Notes: generated by a model not told the origin, from the letters alone. Shown: positions 24,682 to 34,619, counted from the stretch's first letter. The stretch is DNA of 49,476 nucleotides from Roseofilum capinflatum BLCC-M114 (GCF_030068505.1 NZ_JAQOSO010000024.1:1-49476), one strand, 5' to 3'. Made by a program: numbers and translations.

Positions 24682-26172
24682 TTAAACCGAACGAGAGATG
24701 AGTGGGGGAATAATTTGGTTTAAGTTCCCAGCTCCTAGAAACACGGCATAATCTCCCGGTTGTAAATGGGTGGCCAAGTAGTGTTCAACGTCTTTGAGTG
24801 TGGGTTGATAGCAGACTCGATCGTGATATTGACCGATCGCCTGAGCGACGCTTTCACCCTGGAGATGCTCTAAATTAGCTTCACCGGCACTATAGATATC
24901 CGTTACCACCACTTGATTGGCTTGTCCGAAGGATTGGGCGAATTCGGCCAGAAACATTTGGGTTCGACTATAGCGGTGGGGTTGGAATATGGCTATCACT
25001 CGCTGGTCTTTAGCTCTGAGACTGGCTGCGGCTAATGTCGCTTGGATTTCACTGGGATGGTGAGCATAGTCATCAATGAGTATACTGCCATTAAATTCTC
25101 CTCGGTATTCAAAGCGTCGTTTGGCTCCTTCAAAGGAGGACAGGGCCTCCTGAATGGTGGTAAATTCGATGCCTAAGTGACGACCTACGGCGATCGCCGC
25201 CAGCCCATTGCTAAGATTGTGCTGGCCTAAGAGGGGAATTTCTATATTCCCTAACACCTGACCTCGCTCCCAGACCCTCGCCTGGGTTCCTTGGGAGGTA
25301 TAGACCACCCGATCGACGCTGTATGCTGCCCCTGACTCTAAATCTAAACTATAGGTAAGAGTGGGATGAATGCGATCGCGCACCGTTGCACAATCAATGC
25401 ATCCCACTAATGTTTTACACTGTTTCTTAAATCTTTCAAAGGTTTCAATCACCTGATCGAGACTGTCATAATGATCGGGATGATCTAATTCTATATTGGT
25501 AATCACTCCAATTTCTGCTGCCAATTTAACCAGAGAACCATCTGATTCATCTGCTTCTGCCACTAGAAATTCTCCTTGGCCAAATCGGGCATTTCCTTCC
25601 CAGGCTTTGACTTCTCCCCCAATGATAATGGTGGGATCTAACGCGGCTCTGAGCAACAGATAACCGATTAAACTACTGGTGGTGGTTTTACCATGGGTTC
25701 CGGCCACGGCTACACTCCGATAGTCTTGGATCAGAGCAGCGAGGACATCAGAGCGATGAAAAATGGGACAGCCCAATTCTAGAGCGGCTCGATATTCTGC
25801 GTTATTGGTATTGATGGCGGTTGAGCAAATCACTTGGGGTAAGCGATACGGATCGGTTACGGTTGGGTTCGTTGTAGTGACTGGGCTTTGGGGGACTGGG
25901 GCGATCGCCTCTTGAGCTTGGCTTTCCCTCTCTTCTCCCCTCTCTAAGTCAGAGCGGTTAAATTGATAGATTTCTAAGTTTTGGCCCTCTTGAGAGCCAA
26001 AAATCTGAGTTCCTAACCCCTGCAACCGTTCGGTAATATGGGATAAGCGAATATCTGAACCCGAAACGGGTAGGTTTCGTTTGGCTAAAATGTACGCTAA
26101 AGCGGACATGCCTATCCCACCTATCCCGATAAAATGGAAGGGTTTGCCACCAAAGTCTATCGGACTAAGCAT
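24682..26172 (-). CDS. murC: UDP-N-acetylmuramate-L-alanine ligase
   Basis: A 496-residue MurC. The start at 26172 is favoured because GAGGA lies just upstream. The open frame runs on to 26211. The N-terminal UDP-binding FHFIGIGGIGMSALAYIL, the ATP P-loop VAGTHGKTTTSSLIGYLL and the later DDYAHHPSEI motif (ligase domain) are clear. Compared with most MurC proteins there is an insertion of about 45 residues at about 65-110 (after the first domain's GSDI, rich in Glu/Gln/Pro/Thr), probably a surface loop. First gene of the murC-murB-ebfC-PTP run. Confidence 0.95.
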   Translation of the reverse strand: MLSPIDFGGKPFHFIGIGGIGMSALAYILAKRNLPVSGSDIRLSHITERLQGLGTQIFGSQEGQNLEIYQFNRSDLERGEERESQAQEAIAPVPQSPVTTTNPTVTDPYRLPQVICSTAINTNNAEYRAALELGCPIFHRSDVLAALIQDYRSVAVAGTHGKTTTSSLIGYLLLRAALDPTIIIGGEVKAWEGNARFGQGEFLVAEADESDGSLVKLAAEIGVITNIELDHPDHYDSLDQVIETFERFKKQCKTLVGCIDCATVRDRIHPTLTYSLDLESGAAYSVDRVVYTSQGTQARVWERGQVLGNIEIPLLGQHNLSNGLAAIAVGRHLGIEFTTIQEALSSFEGAKRRFEYRGEFNGSILIDDYAHHPSEIQATLAAASLRAKDQRVIAIFQPHRYSRTQMFLAEFAQSFGQANQVVVTDIYSAGEANLEHLQGESVAQAIGQYHDRVCYQPTLKDVEHYLATHLQPGDYAVFLGAGNLNQIIPPLISRSV

Positions 26173-26832
26173 TTTTTCCTCACACACCACACCAATAACA
26201 CGCGATATCATATTTCAGGATTTGTTTTTATGGCAATACTATGCCATAAAATTCCCAATCTGTTCCTGAGCATCACCATGGTTTTCCCTATTTTGATTCT
26301 GTTTGTGCCCCCCAGGATAGCCTGATTTGGATGTTTTTGAGTTTTATGATATAATAGAGAGATTTATTTATTATCTCTTCGTTTTGCTTGCCCCTGCTTC
26401 CGGAAATTAAACCGGATGTTCTCAAAAACTCGGTTCCCTTTTATGGTATCTTCAGATTGAACAGGCTTTCTCATGCTTAGGAAGCTCAACTCAATTCTGG
26501 AAGATTTTCTAGATTAGAGGATAAACAACAGAATCTGGCTTCACCCAAGCCAGGCTCTATCGGGCTTAACCCTGGATCGCTAGATGGACTGCCTCAATCA
26601 ATCGATGGCGATCGCCAGTGAGTGACCCAAAATCAAGCAGCCTTATCTGCATGGTTTTTGGGGAGTCAGTCATAAAATTTGGTGTCCATCCGATCCCTGA
26701 TTCAGGGCGAGGAGAGCTGATTTTGTAGTGCGATCGCACGCGAACAGCGATTTTCTAGTCGGGTTAATGTCACAATAAACATTTAGCATTTGCTTAAAAA
26801 TACTTGGTTGAAGAAATAGAGGGCAAGACGAA
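26173..26832 (+). other. Long intergenic region upstream of gap2
   Basis: A 660-base gap between divergent murC and gap2. It contains a promoter-like TTGGAT (26327-26332)-17 bases-TATAAT (26350-26355) and a 7-bp hairpin CTGGCTT-CACCC-AAGCCAG (26535-26553). The long minus-strand frame that runs into gap2 from here is antisense and not credible. The gap2 leader could be about 470 bases if this promoter is used. Confidence 0.5.
26327..26355 (+). promoter_or_regulatory. Sigma-70-type promoter candidate
   Basis: TTGGAT and a perfect TATAAT are spaced by 17 bases. It points toward gap2, whose GTG start is 478 bases further on. A nearer unrecognised promoter is equally possible. Confidence 0.4.
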
Positions 26833-27849
26833 GTGATTAGAGTAGCAATTAACGGTTTTGGTCGGATTGGACGCAACTTCATGCGCTGCTGGGCAGGCAG
26901 AGAGAATAGCAACCTGGAAGTTGTGGGTATTAATGATACTTCCGATCCGAAAACAAACGCCCATTTGCTCAAATATGACTCCATGTTGGGCACATTGGAT
27001 GCAGAGATATCGGCGGATGAGAACTCCCTAACGGTCAATGGTAAGACCATTAAATGTGTTTCCGATCGCAACCCCCTAAACTTACCCTGGAAAGAATGGG
27101 ATATCGATTTAATTATTGAATCGACAGGGGTATTTGTAACCGAAGAAGGAGCATCCAAGCATTTACAAGCGGGAGCTAAAAAGGTTCTGATTACTGCTCC
27201 CGGAAAAGGAGGAAACATCGGAACCTTCGTAGTCGGAGTCAACGATCAACAGTATCGGCATGGAGATTATAACGTCGTCAGTAATGCCAGTTGCACGACG
27301 AACTGTTTAGCTCCATTTGCCAAGGTTCTCCATGAGAAGTTTGGGATCATTAAGGGAACCATGACCACTACCCATAGTTATACGGGTGACCAACGCCTGC
27401 TTGATGCTTCTCACCGCGATGTCCGTCGTGCTAGAGCCGCAGCATTGAATATTGTTCCGACCTCTACCGGAGCAGCTAAAGCTGTAGCCTTGGTGATTCC
27501 TGAATTAAGAGGAAAACTCAATGGGATAGCCATGCGGGTTCCGACTCCTAATGTATCCGTTGTGGACTTAGTGGTTCAGGTGGAGAAAAGGACTTTTGTA
27601 GAAGAGGTCAATGAAGTGCTGCAAGAAGCGGCTGAAGGCCCCTTAAAAGGAGTTCTCGAATATAGCGATCTCCCATTAGTCTCTTGTGACTATCGCGGTC
27701 ATGATGCTTCTTCTATTGTGGATGCCAGCCTAACCATGGTCATGGATGGCGATATGGTAAAAGTGATTGCCTGGTATGACAATGAGTGGGGATACTCTCA
27801 GCGAGTTGTGGATCTGGCTGAGGTGGTGGCGAAGAACTGGCAAGCCTAA
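26833..27849 (+). CDS. gap2: Glyceraldehyde-3-phosphate dehydrogenase, Gap2 (NAD(P)) type
   Basis: A 338-residue GAPDH starting with [17 protein letters not shown] is the Rossmann loop. [15 protein letters not shown] is typical of cyanobacterial Gap2, which uses NADPH in the Calvin cycle, and differs from the Gap1 signature. The catalytic cysteine is Cys154 in [12 protein letters not shown]. It makes glyceraldehyde-3-phosphate from 1,3-bisphosphoglycerate in the cytosol. It stands alone with a long leader and is convergent with thiL. Confidence 0.95.
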   Translation: MIRVAINGFGRIGRNFMRCWAGRENSNLEVVGINDTSDPKTNAHLLKYDSMLGTLDAEISADENSLTVNGKTIKCVSDRNPLNLPWKEWDIDLIIESTGVFVTEEGASKHLQAGAKKVLITAPGKGGNIGTFVVGVNDQQYRHGDYNVVSNASCTTNCLAPFAKVLHEKFGIIKGTMTTTHSYTGDQRLLDASHRDVRRARAAALNIVPTSTGAAKAVALVIPELRGKLNGIAMRVPTPNVSVVDLVVQVEKRTFVEEVNEVLQEAAEGPLKGVLEYSDLPLVSCDYRGHDASSIVDASLTMVMDGDMVKVIAWYDNEWGYSQRVVDLAEVVAKNWQA

Positions 27850-27898
27850 ATAGCTTAAATATAGATGCATTGCCTCCATTGCCCATTGACTCCATAAT

Positions 27899-28897
27899 TT
27901 AATTAAAATGTTGGAAGCCCCAACGTCGATCTAAGGTCGAGTTGGGGTTTGGTTTATCTCCATAGTCGAAATGATCTAAAAGTTCCAGGCGATCGCCAAC
28001 GGTGAGTTCTCCAATGACGGCTGCATCTTCCCCCAGTTTCTCTACAAACGGCTCGGCGACTTGTGGAGGAAGACACAGCACTAACTCAAAATCTTCTCCT
28101 CCATAAAAAGCCCAATGGCGAATTTCTTCTTCAGAAAGTACAGCCTTTAAGCCGTGAGCCGTGGGAATTTTGCTCAGATGAATCTGAGCGCCCACCCCAC
28201 TGGCTCGGCAAATCTGCTCTAGGGCATCGGCTAACCCGTCACTACTATCCATTCCGGTGATCCATTGGGGATGCAACTCCCATAACTGAGGCAAAACATC
28301 TAGGCGCGGTTTCGGATATTGATGGGCTTGAATTAACCGTTGGCGATCGCCAGGGGATAGAGCCGTAGACCACTCCGGATTTAACAAACATTCTAAGCCT
28401 GCGCGGGAGGCTCCATGAACCCCGGTGACCACAATTCGATCGCCTGGTTCTCCTGTATGGCGCTGACAGAGGCGATCGGGTTGCACTTGTCCCAAAGCAG
28501 TAATACTGAGGGAAATCACTGGCGATCGCACCACATCCCCGCCGATAATGGGAGTCTCATAGGGGTGTAAACACTCTGTCATCCCTTCATAGAGGGATTC
28601 AACCCACTCCACTTCCGTGTCCCCTGGCAAGCTTAACCCCACCGTGATCCCCAAAGGCGCAGCGCCCATCGCGGCTAAATCCGATAAATTCGCTGCTACC
28701 GCTCGCCAGCCCACTGCATGGGGGGGCGTGGTGCGATCGCTAAAATGGACTCCATCCACCAACACATCCGTGGTCACCACCATCGAGTATCCTGGGGAAA
28801 GCTCTAACACTGCCCCATCATCACCCACCCGATGGGCCGGACAAAACCGAAAAAGATGCTGCAACAGACCCTGTTCACCAATTTCTTTAACCTTCAT
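27899..28897 (-). CDS. thiL: Thiamine-monophosphate kinase
   Basis: A 332-residue ThiL of the PurM/AIR synthase fold, making thiamine diphosphate from the monophosphate. Features are GDDGAVLEL near residue 27, TTDVLVDGVHF, NLSDLAAMGAAPLGITVGLSLP and GMDSSDGLADALEQI with the later GGEDFELVLCLP. It lies 50 bases from gap2 in convergent orientation and divergent from the CCB1-like gene. Confidence 0.95.
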   Translation of the reverse strand: MKVKEIGEQGLLQHLFRFCPAHRVGDDGAVLELSPGYSMVVTTDVLVDGVHFSDRTTPPHAVGWRAVAANLSDLAAMGAAPLGITVGLSLPGDTEVEWVESLYEGMTECLHPYETPIIGGDVVRSPVISLSITALGQVQPDRLCQRHTGEPGDRIVVTGVHGASRAGLECLLNPEWSTALSPGDRQRLIQAHQYPKPRLDVLPQLWELHPQWITGMDSSDGLADALEQICRASGVGAQIHLSKIPTAHGLKAVLSEEEIRHWAFYGGEDFELVLCLPPQVAEPFVEKLGEDAAVIGELTVGDRLELLDHFDYGDKPNPNSTLDRRWGFQHFN

Positions 28898-28946
28898 AAC
28901 CCCGTCGTAAACTATTAAAAGCGTCTTCTATACTTTAAACCCTGAC

Positions 28947-29501
28947 ATGATCGGCGAAAATCCTGCTTTAATTCCCTTACTGATCCTGACCCTTCTGATG
29001 TGTATCGGTCTCTTTTTCTTTATCCGCGCATCGGTGAAAGACCGAACGGAAGAAATCACGCTCATTGCTAACGTTACAGAAGAAGAATTACTTCCCCAAT
29101 TGCAAGACTATTTTGACCGCCGAGCCTATCAAGTCACAGCCCTAGAGAGCCAAACCCAGAAAATTACTCTCGAAGGTACGGTTCAGCCCAGTTGGTTTCT
29201 AGCCATCTTTCTCTCTTTTTTAGCTGCCCTCGGCATCCTTTGTGCTAATCTTGTATTCTCCACCCTCTGGTCTGAGTTTCCCCCAATCCTATGGATGGGC
29301 GTTGCCCTTGCCCCTGGTGCAGGCCTTTTCTACTGGAAGGGTGCTTATCGTACTGAACAAGTGGAGCTGCAAGTTCAACCCTTAGATCAACCGACCCAAA
29401 CGGCGCAAAGTTTGATTGCTCTGAAAGCACACCGAGATGAACTTGCTGAACTTCAGAAAGCCTTAGACCCCTTGATCTCTTCTGAGGCAGAGTTCACCTA
29501 A
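28947..29501 (+). CDS. Cofactor assembly of complex C subunit B (CCB1-like)
   Basis: A 184-residue membrane protein resembling CCB1, a factor for covalent attachment of heme c(i) to cytochrome b6 in the b6f complex. There is a membrane helix at about 9-27, a soluble loop with NVTEEELLPQLQDYFDRRAYQV, and two close helices at about 82-104 and 108-130 (SWFLAIFLSFLAALGILCANLVF), then a cytosolic tail. Assigned from overall pattern, so moderately sure. Divergent from thiL. Confidence 0.7.
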   Translation: MIGENPALIPLLILTLLMCIGLFFFIRASVKDRTEEITLIANVTEEELLPQLQDYFDRRAYQVTALESQTQKITLEGTVQPSWFLAIFLSFLAALGILCANLVFSTLWSEFPPILWMGVALAPGAGLFYWKGAYRTEQVELQVQPLDQPTQTAQSLIALKAHRDELAELQKALDPLISSEAEFT

Positions 29502-29575
29502 AACCCTGCCTCAGAAACTTGCCGAGTGACCTGAAGCTTGACACGCTGCTATCCGATCGGATAAGGTGTATCAGC

Positions 29576-29905
29576 TTATTTGGCTTCAGTTACGCCGGTT
29601 CCCAGTAGCATTGATGGGGCTTGGAGTTCATCGGGATGTTTAAGACTGGGAAACAGAAAATGGTTTTCCTCAACATATTGAGCGCCGAATAAACCTTTTT
29701 CTGCCCAGAAGTACCGATCTGTGGTATGCTCGTTCCGCTTGACCAGTAATAAAGCGGGTGGGATAATCCCTTGGGCACGAATGAATTTTCGTGCTGCCGT
29801 TACAGGTTTATCTTCGCCGCTTTCAATGCTATACTGAGGAACTTGTTCGAGGATGCGTCGTCCTTCCTGACGACGACGGCTTTTGCGCTTACGTCTTCTA
29901 GCCAA
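29576..29905 (-). CDS. DUF3155 family protein
   Basis: A 109-residue protein of a family confined, as far as I know, to cyanobacteria. The very basic start (MARRRKRKSRRRQEGRR) followed by QYSIESGEDKPVTAARKFI and ALLLVKRNEHTTDRYFWAEKGLFGAQYVEE is characteristic. The basic N-terminus suggests nucleic-acid or ribosome contact, but the function is unknown. Confidence 0.8.
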   Translation of the reverse strand: MARRRKRKSRRRQEGRRILEQVPQYSIESGEDKPVTAARKFIRAQGIIPPALLLVKRNEHTTDRYFWAEKGLFGAQYVEENHFLFPSLKHPDELQAPSMLLGTGVTEAK

Positions 29906-30186
29906 ATGTCCTTACCTCCCCTTTTAGCAGACAGATGTAGTTGTGGTTACAAAATACGTGCAGATTATATCGGTTTATATGAAAAAAATCAATCGGTCTT
30001 AAGATAAATCAACAAAATTTCCTAATCATCGGGGGTCACTTTCTGTGGAGATGCCCAGAGAACTTCCGGGCTAAACCCCTTGAGTCCCCGGAAACCACTA
30101 CAATAGGGAAAGCGAAATCTAACTCTGGCATTACGGCAATGTCGGATGTTGTGAAATCCTAACGTCCCTGCTTAAGTTCTATCCTC

Positions 30187-31476
30187 ATGTTAAGGCCTGC
30201 CAGTTCGGAATTTATTGAACTGTGTCGATCGCAAATCTCCCTACTGACCCAATCCTTGGGAGCTTCATTAAGTGCAGTTTATCTGACCGAACATCATCTA
30301 GACCGGTCGTTTACCCAACTGATTCCGATCGCCGCTTATCCGGATCGGGCGACTCCCTGGAATGAGCTAGAAGCGATCGCTTTTCTTCCCTCAGATTGGC
30401 AATTTCAAGGTCTCACCCCTTCTTTACCCGATCCCCTCGATCCGAAGCCAGAATCAGCCGACTCGGAGGTACTCCCCCAATCCCATCAACTGATTCTCCC
30501 CCTGGTGAAACAAAAGATGTTGATGGGCTTTTTGGTGACGCAACGGCAAGATCGACACTGGAATGATCTAGAGCGAGAACAGATTCAACAAATTACCAAT
30601 ACGTTGGCGATCGCTTGTTTATTGGATCAACGGGGGCAATGGTCTGAACACCGTTATCAACAACAGACTGAGCTGGAAAGTAAGCGTCATGAACTGTTGC
30701 ATAATTTTTTGCATCAATTTCGCAACCCCCTAACGGCTTTGGGAACCTTTGGGAAATTGCTGCTCAAGCGACTAGCGCCGGCAGATCCCAATCGGGCGAT
30801 CGCTGAAAATATGCTCCGGGAAAGTACCAGGCTCCAAGATTTGCTGCAACATTTTAATCAATCCATGGATGTCCTAGAACAATCGGATCGTACTCTAGAA
30901 TCTGATGGAAGTGAGGCTTCAGAACCCCGATTGTTGAGTGCGACAGCTTCTGCGGTGGCCCAACTCCCTGCTTCCCTCGGAGCCATGCCCCTCACCCTTG
31001 AATCTTGCGCCATTGAAGAGATCTTAGGCGCTCTTTTGCCGTCGATTGAGGCGATCGCCGAAGATAAGGGACTGACCCTCAAACAGCAAATTCCCGATGA
31101 TTTACCCCTGATTGATGTCGATCCGAAGGCGTTAACGGAAGTCTTAAACAACCTTTTAGAAAATGGGATCAAATACACCCCAGCACCGGGAACCATTTAT
31201 CTACAAGTTACGGCTCACAACAGCCAAAATCAACTGCTCATAGCCATTAGCGACACAGGCCCAGGAATTCCCCCAGAAGATATTACAGAGGTCTTTAAGC
31301 GCCATTATCGCGGGGTTCAGAGCCAAGGAGAGATTCCCGGAACCGGTTTGGGTTTGGCGATCGCCAAAGATTTAACCGAACAAATGCAGGGAACTCTGAA
31401 AGTCTTTAGTCCAGCCGCCTATCCACCCGAAGCCACCCAAGGTACAACGTTTGTGATTAGTTTACCGATTCCATAA
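30187..31476 (+). CDS. GAF-domain sensor histidine kinase
   Basis: A 429-residue cytosolic kinase. A GAF-like sensor fills residues about 5-150. The dimerisation/phosphoacceptor helix carries His176 in FLHQFRNPLTALGTF. The ATPase domain (about 270-429) shows the N box LNNLLENGIKYTP, G1 box SDTGPGIPPED and G2 box GTGLGLAIAKD. A Ser/Glu-rich linker (about 230-255) splits the two helical parts. No receiver gene adjoins it, so its partner regulator is unknown. It has no membrane segment, so the signal is probably intracellular. Confidence 0.93.
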   Translation: MLRPASSEFIELCRSQISLLTQSLGASLSAVYLTEHHLDRSFTQLIPIAAYPDRATPWNELEAIAFLPSDWQFQGLTPSLPDPLDPKPESADSEVLPQSHQLILPLVKQKMLMGFLVTQRQDRHWNDLEREQIQQITNTLAIACLLDQRGQWSEHRYQQQTELESKRHELLHNFLHQFRNPLTALGTFGKLLLKRLAPADPNRAIAENMLRESTRLQDLLQHFNQSMDVLEQSDRTLESDGSEASEPRLLSATASAVAQLPASLGAMPLTLESCAIEEILGALLPSIEAIAEDKGLTLKQQIPDDLPLIDVDPKALTEVLNNLLENGIKYTPAPGTIYLQVTAHNSQNQLLIAISDTGPGIPPEDITEVFKRHYRGVQSQGEIPGTGLGLAIAKDLTEQMQGTLKVFSPAAYPPEATQGTTFVISLPIP

Positions 31477-31500
31477 TATCCATTAAAAATTAAAGATCTA

Positions 31501-31558
31501 GGGTGGGCAAATACTTCAGACAAAGGAGAAGGAAACTTAACGATTAATTTTGCCCACC
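31501..31558. repeat. Palindromic intergenic repeat (GGTGGGCAA type)
   Basis: Inverted ends GGTGGGCAA and TTGCCCACC flank an AT-rich centre, related to 12494-12553 and 38381-38437. It sits after the histidine kinase gene. Confidence 0.65.
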
Positions 31559-31655
31559 TTGCGCTCTAAACCACTTATAAAACTGTCACAAGTGCCCAAA
31601 ACCTGAGTAATTTGCTCGCTACTATCCAAGATAAATCACTGCTCAAAAATGAATT

Positions 31656-32423
31656 ATGATTTCTAAAAGCTTAGGAAACTTCATTGCTTTTAGTGTGGGA
31701 TTAGTGCTGGTTGTTTTGGTCACCTTTGGCCTATTAACTTGGCTGCATATTCCCACCGGTAACTTTTTAGATTGGATTGTAGGAACGGCGAGTTTTTGGT
31801 GGTTGATGGCCATTGTTACCGTTCCTTGGAATGTCTATTTTACGGCTAAATCGGTTTTAGATAATGGCCAAGAATCGATGAATAAAGGCATTCCTATTAA
31901 CTTAGAACAACAGCGTTATGTGAGTGTTGTAGCTCGTCGCGCCCTGCAAATAGCGATCGCCCTTCACCTGCTCTCGGCGATCGGACTCTATTTATTAGCA
32001 GCCACTGGTATCAGTGCGATCGGCTACATTAGCTCCGGAGCGGCCCTCTTATTTACCGGTTTAAGGCCGGCGATCGCCTTCTATCAATATCTCGTCATTC
32101 GTCTCAACGGTCTTAACCAAAGCTTCAAATATCCCCGCGAAGACATCCTCGAAGTGCGAGGACGGCTCATGGAAATGGAAAAAACCCTCAAAGCCCTCAG
32201 CAAAAAACTCGATCAAAACCATCAGCAACATCAAGACCAATTAGACACCTTGCGCCAAGACCTCAGTCGGTTAGCCACCGCCCACGAAGACCTGAAAGCA
32301 ACTAACCAAGCTGCCCATCAGCAACTCTCTAGAGAAGCCCAAACCGCCCTAGCCCAAATCAATGAAGATTCCCAATTTCTCAACCATGCCAGAGAAATTA
32401 TTCGCTTTTTCAAAAGTGCTTAA
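31656..32423 (+). CDS. Membrane protein with C-terminal coiled coil, unknown function
   Basis: A 255-residue protein. Helices at about 8-32, 39-62, 95-118 and possibly 120-145 are hydrophobic. The C-terminal third (about 160-245) is a long charged coiled coil rich in Glu, Gln and His (KTLKALSKKLDQNHQQHQDQLDTLRQDLS). Such cyanobacterial proteins lack an established function. A scaffold or sensor role in the membrane is possible. Confidence 0.7.
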   Translation: MISKSLGNFIAFSVGLVLVVLVTFGLLTWLHIPTGNFLDWIVGTASFWWLMAIVTVPWNVYFTAKSVLDNGQESMNKGIPINLEQQRYVSVVARRALQIAIALHLLSAIGLYLLAATGISAIGYISSGAALLFTGLRPAIAFYQYLVIRLNGLNQSFKYPREDILEVRGRLMEMEKTLKALSKKLDQNHQQHQDQLDTLRQDLSRLATAHEDLKATNQAAHQQLSREAQTALAQINEDSQFLNHAREIIRFFKSA

Positions 32424-32457
32424 GCGCTATGGGCTGGTAATGGGAAAATCATCAATC

Positions 32458-32488
32458 AAAAAAAAGAGGGGGTGATTCAACCCCCTCC
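32458..32488 (-). terminator. Terminator after rplL
   Basis: A perfect 8-bp stem (32467-32474 with 32481-32488) is followed on the minus strand by a nine-base T run. It ends the ribosomal protein operon. Confidence 0.92.
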
Positions 32489-32516
32489 AGGTATATCAAT
32501 TCAGGCCAATGGTTGT

Positions 32517-32915
32517 TTATTTAACGCTAACTTTAGCGCCTGCTTCTTCAAGCTGCTTCTTAGCATCTTCTGCCGCATCTTTAGCCACTGCCTCTTTAAC
32601 CGCTTTAGGCGCAGATTCCACCATTTCTTTGGCTTCTTTCAGACCCAAACCGGTCAGGCCACGAACCACCTTAAGCACGGCAATTTTCTTATCAGCCGGA
32701 ACTTCTTCCAGAACCACATCAAATTCGGTTTTCTCTTCCACTTCCTCAGCCGGAGCCGCAGCCCCACCAGCACCGGGAGCCATCATCATCATGCCACCAG
32801 CCGGAGCCGCAGCACTTACCCCAAAGGTTTCTTCGATTTGCTTCACCAGTTCAGAGGCTTCGAGCAGAGAAAGGGTTTTCAGCTTTTCAATGATTTCGTC
32901 AGTAACAGCAGACAT
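32517..32915 (-). CDS. rplL: 50S ribosomal protein L7/L12
   Basis: A 132-residue L7/L12 stalk protein. The N-terminal dimerisation segment ([22 protein letters not shown]), the Ala/Gly/Met-rich hinge and the C-terminal domain with [24 protein letters not shown] are typical. It binds L10 in multiple copies and recruits translation factors. Last gene of the operon, 48 bases beyond rplJ. Confidence 0.97.
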   Translation of the reverse strand: MSAVTDEIIEKLKTLSLLEASELVKQIEETFGVSAAAPAGGMMMMAPGAGGAAAPAEEVEEKTEFDVVLEEVPADKKIAVLKVVRGLTGLGLKEAKEMVESAPKAVKEAVAKDAAEDAKKQLEEAGAKVSVK

Positions 32916-32963
32916 AGTTAGGTATACTCCGTATTAGTCATTTACGATCGCGTGAAGGGGATT

Positions 32964-33512
32964 CTAAGCAGCATCACTGCCAGCGTCCCCTCCTTCTTTG
33001 TCCACGTAGGCTTGCAGGCCACGGGCAATCGAGGATGGAACTTGATTAATTCCAACCGCCAGTTTGGTGGCCACGCCATTAATGGCCCCAGCAATTTGAG
33101 CGATGAGTTCCTCTTTAGAGGGCAAGTCACCAATGGCTTTGATCTCTTCCTCGGAGAGGGCCCGGCCTTCCATGACTCCGCCCCGGAGGACTGTTTTCTT
33201 GGTGGCTTTTTGAAAGCCTTGATAGGCCTTAATGGCTCCACCAATGTCGTCTTTAACCAGTAAAAAGGCCGAAGCGTCGGAAAGGAATTCCTTCATGGGT
33301 TCCCAAGCTTCATCCCCTTCTACGGCTTTCCGCATTAGGGTATTCTTGGTGACCTTGCAGGTGGTTCCGGTTGGGCGCAGTTGTTGCCGTAAATTGGTGA
33401 TTTCGGCAACGGACAGACCTTTATAGTCAATGACAACGGCCAGTTGGGTATCCTTCAAGCTTTCTTGAAGCTCGGCAAGGATTTCCTTTTTGTTTTCTAG
33501 GGTTCTCCCCAT
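32964..33512 (-). CDS. rplJ: 50S ribosomal protein L10
   Basis: A 182-residue L10 that anchors L7/L12 to 23S rRNA. TLENKKEILAELQESLKDTQLAVVIDYKGLSVAEITNLR and the GTTCKVTKNTLMRKAVE segment are typical. The C-terminal helix binds L7/L12. The 272-base gap before it holds an attenuator-like hairpin. Confidence 0.97.
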   Translation of the reverse strand: MGRTLENKKEILAELQESLKDTQLAVVIDYKGLSVAEITNLRQQLRPTGTTCKVTKNTLMRKAVEGDEAWEPMKEFLSDASAFLLVKDDIGGAIKAYQGFQKATKKTVLRGGVMEGRALSEEEIKAIGDLPSKEELIAQIAGAINGVATKLAVGINQVPSSIARGLQAYVDKEGGDAGSDAA

Positions 33513-33569
33513 TGATGTGTTACCTCCATGGTCTGAGTCAGACCTTACTCGGACTTTGGCATTAGTGGC

Positions 33570-33606
33570 CCAAAAGCAACGCCCCGACGGGGAGCCGGGG
33601 CGTTGC
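33570..33606 (-). promoter_or_regulatory. Attenuator-like hairpin in the rplJ leader
   Basis: An 11-bp GC-rich perfect stem (33576-33586 with 33596-33606) is followed on the minus strand by TTTT, giving an intrinsic terminator shape between rplA and rplJ. L10 or L10-L12 often regulate this leader in other bacteria. Here partial termination would set the ratio of L10-L12 to L11-L1. Confidence 0.6.
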
Positions 33607-33784
33607 GGGCGAAAATGAGCGCCCCAATCTGGCCATACTGAGTTGGCGATCGGGGATTTAAGAACATTTTCGATAGGCCTCGGCAGGAAATTAAGCAGTA
33701 CGCACCTGCTATCTTGGGCTGAATTGATATAAAAAATTCAGAGGTTTAGAGTTTTAGACGCGCTGCAATCTAAATCTGTACAAG

Positions 33785-34501
33785 CTAGGCAGCTTCAGCA
33801 GCTTTGAGATCTCGCAAGAAGGAAATATCGACCTCAATGGGCGGGCCCATGCTGGCACAAATATGGACGGTGCGCCAGTATCGACCTTTTGCACCAGAGG
33901 GTTTGTTGCGATCGACGGTTTCTTGGATCGCTTTGAGGTTTTCTAAGAGATCTTCGGCGCTAAAGGCTGCTTTGCCAAAGAGAATATGGACGATTCCAGT
34001 CCGGTCAGCGCGGAATTCGAGTTTACCGGCTTTGACTTCAGTAATTGCCTGAGCAACATCAAAGGTGACGGTTCCCGCTTTCGGTGAAGGCATTAAGCCA
34101 CGGGGCCCCAATAAACGACCGAGTTTTGCTACTTGCGGCATCATGTCTGGTGTGGCAATCAGGCGATCGAAGTCCATCCGTCCTTTCTGGATTTCATCAA
34201 TCAGTTCTTCAGAACCATAGACATCTGCGCCACCACTGGAGGCTTCTGAAACTTTTTCCCCTCTAGCAATAACAGCGACTCGGACAGTTTGCCCCGTTCC
34301 TTTAGGTAAAACAACGGTGGTTCTTAACTGCTGATCGGTATATTTGGGGTCAATTCCTAGGCGAATATGAACTTCTGCTGATTCTGGAAATTTGGCCGTT
34401 GCTGTCTCTTTGAGTAATTGAATGGCTTCTAAAGGTTCATAGGGCCGATCTTCTACTTTTTTGTACAGCTCTTGCAGTCTGCGCGATAGCTTTCTAGGCA
34501 T
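33785..34501 (-). CDS. rplA: 50S ribosomal protein L1
   Basis: A 238-residue L1, which binds 23S rRNA near the E site and in many bacteria represses its own m[48 protein letters not shown] and the closing [15 protein letters not shown] are typical. It lies 118 bases after rplK. Confidence 0.97.
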   Translation of the reverse strand: MPRKLSRRLQELYKKVEDRPYEPLEAIQLLKETATAKFPESAEVHIRLGIDPKYTDQQLRTTVVLPKGTGQTVRVAVIARGEKVSEASSGGADVYGSEELIDEIQKGRMDFDRLIATPDMMPQVAKLGRLLGPRGLMPSPKAGTVTFDVAQAITEVKAGKLEFRADRTGIVHILFGKAAFSAEDLLENLKAIQETVDRNKPSGAKGRYWRTVHICASMGPPIEVDISFLRDLKAAEAA

Positions 34502-34619
34502 GTTTTTTGAGTCTCCTGGGGTGGATAACGAAGGTTTGACTTCTCCCCCGCGATTGATTCAATAGGGTTGTCTCAAGATTAGACAATTTTATTATGATAG
34601 CACAAGAAGAATACTTCTT

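Noticed and set aside
26670-27242. A 190-residue minus-strand protein
   Set aside because: It is antisense to gap2, with no family likeness; gap2 itself is unmistakable.
32472-32937. Two plus-strand proteins of about 145 residues
   Set aside because: They are antisense to rplL and arise from its Ala/Gly-rich composition.
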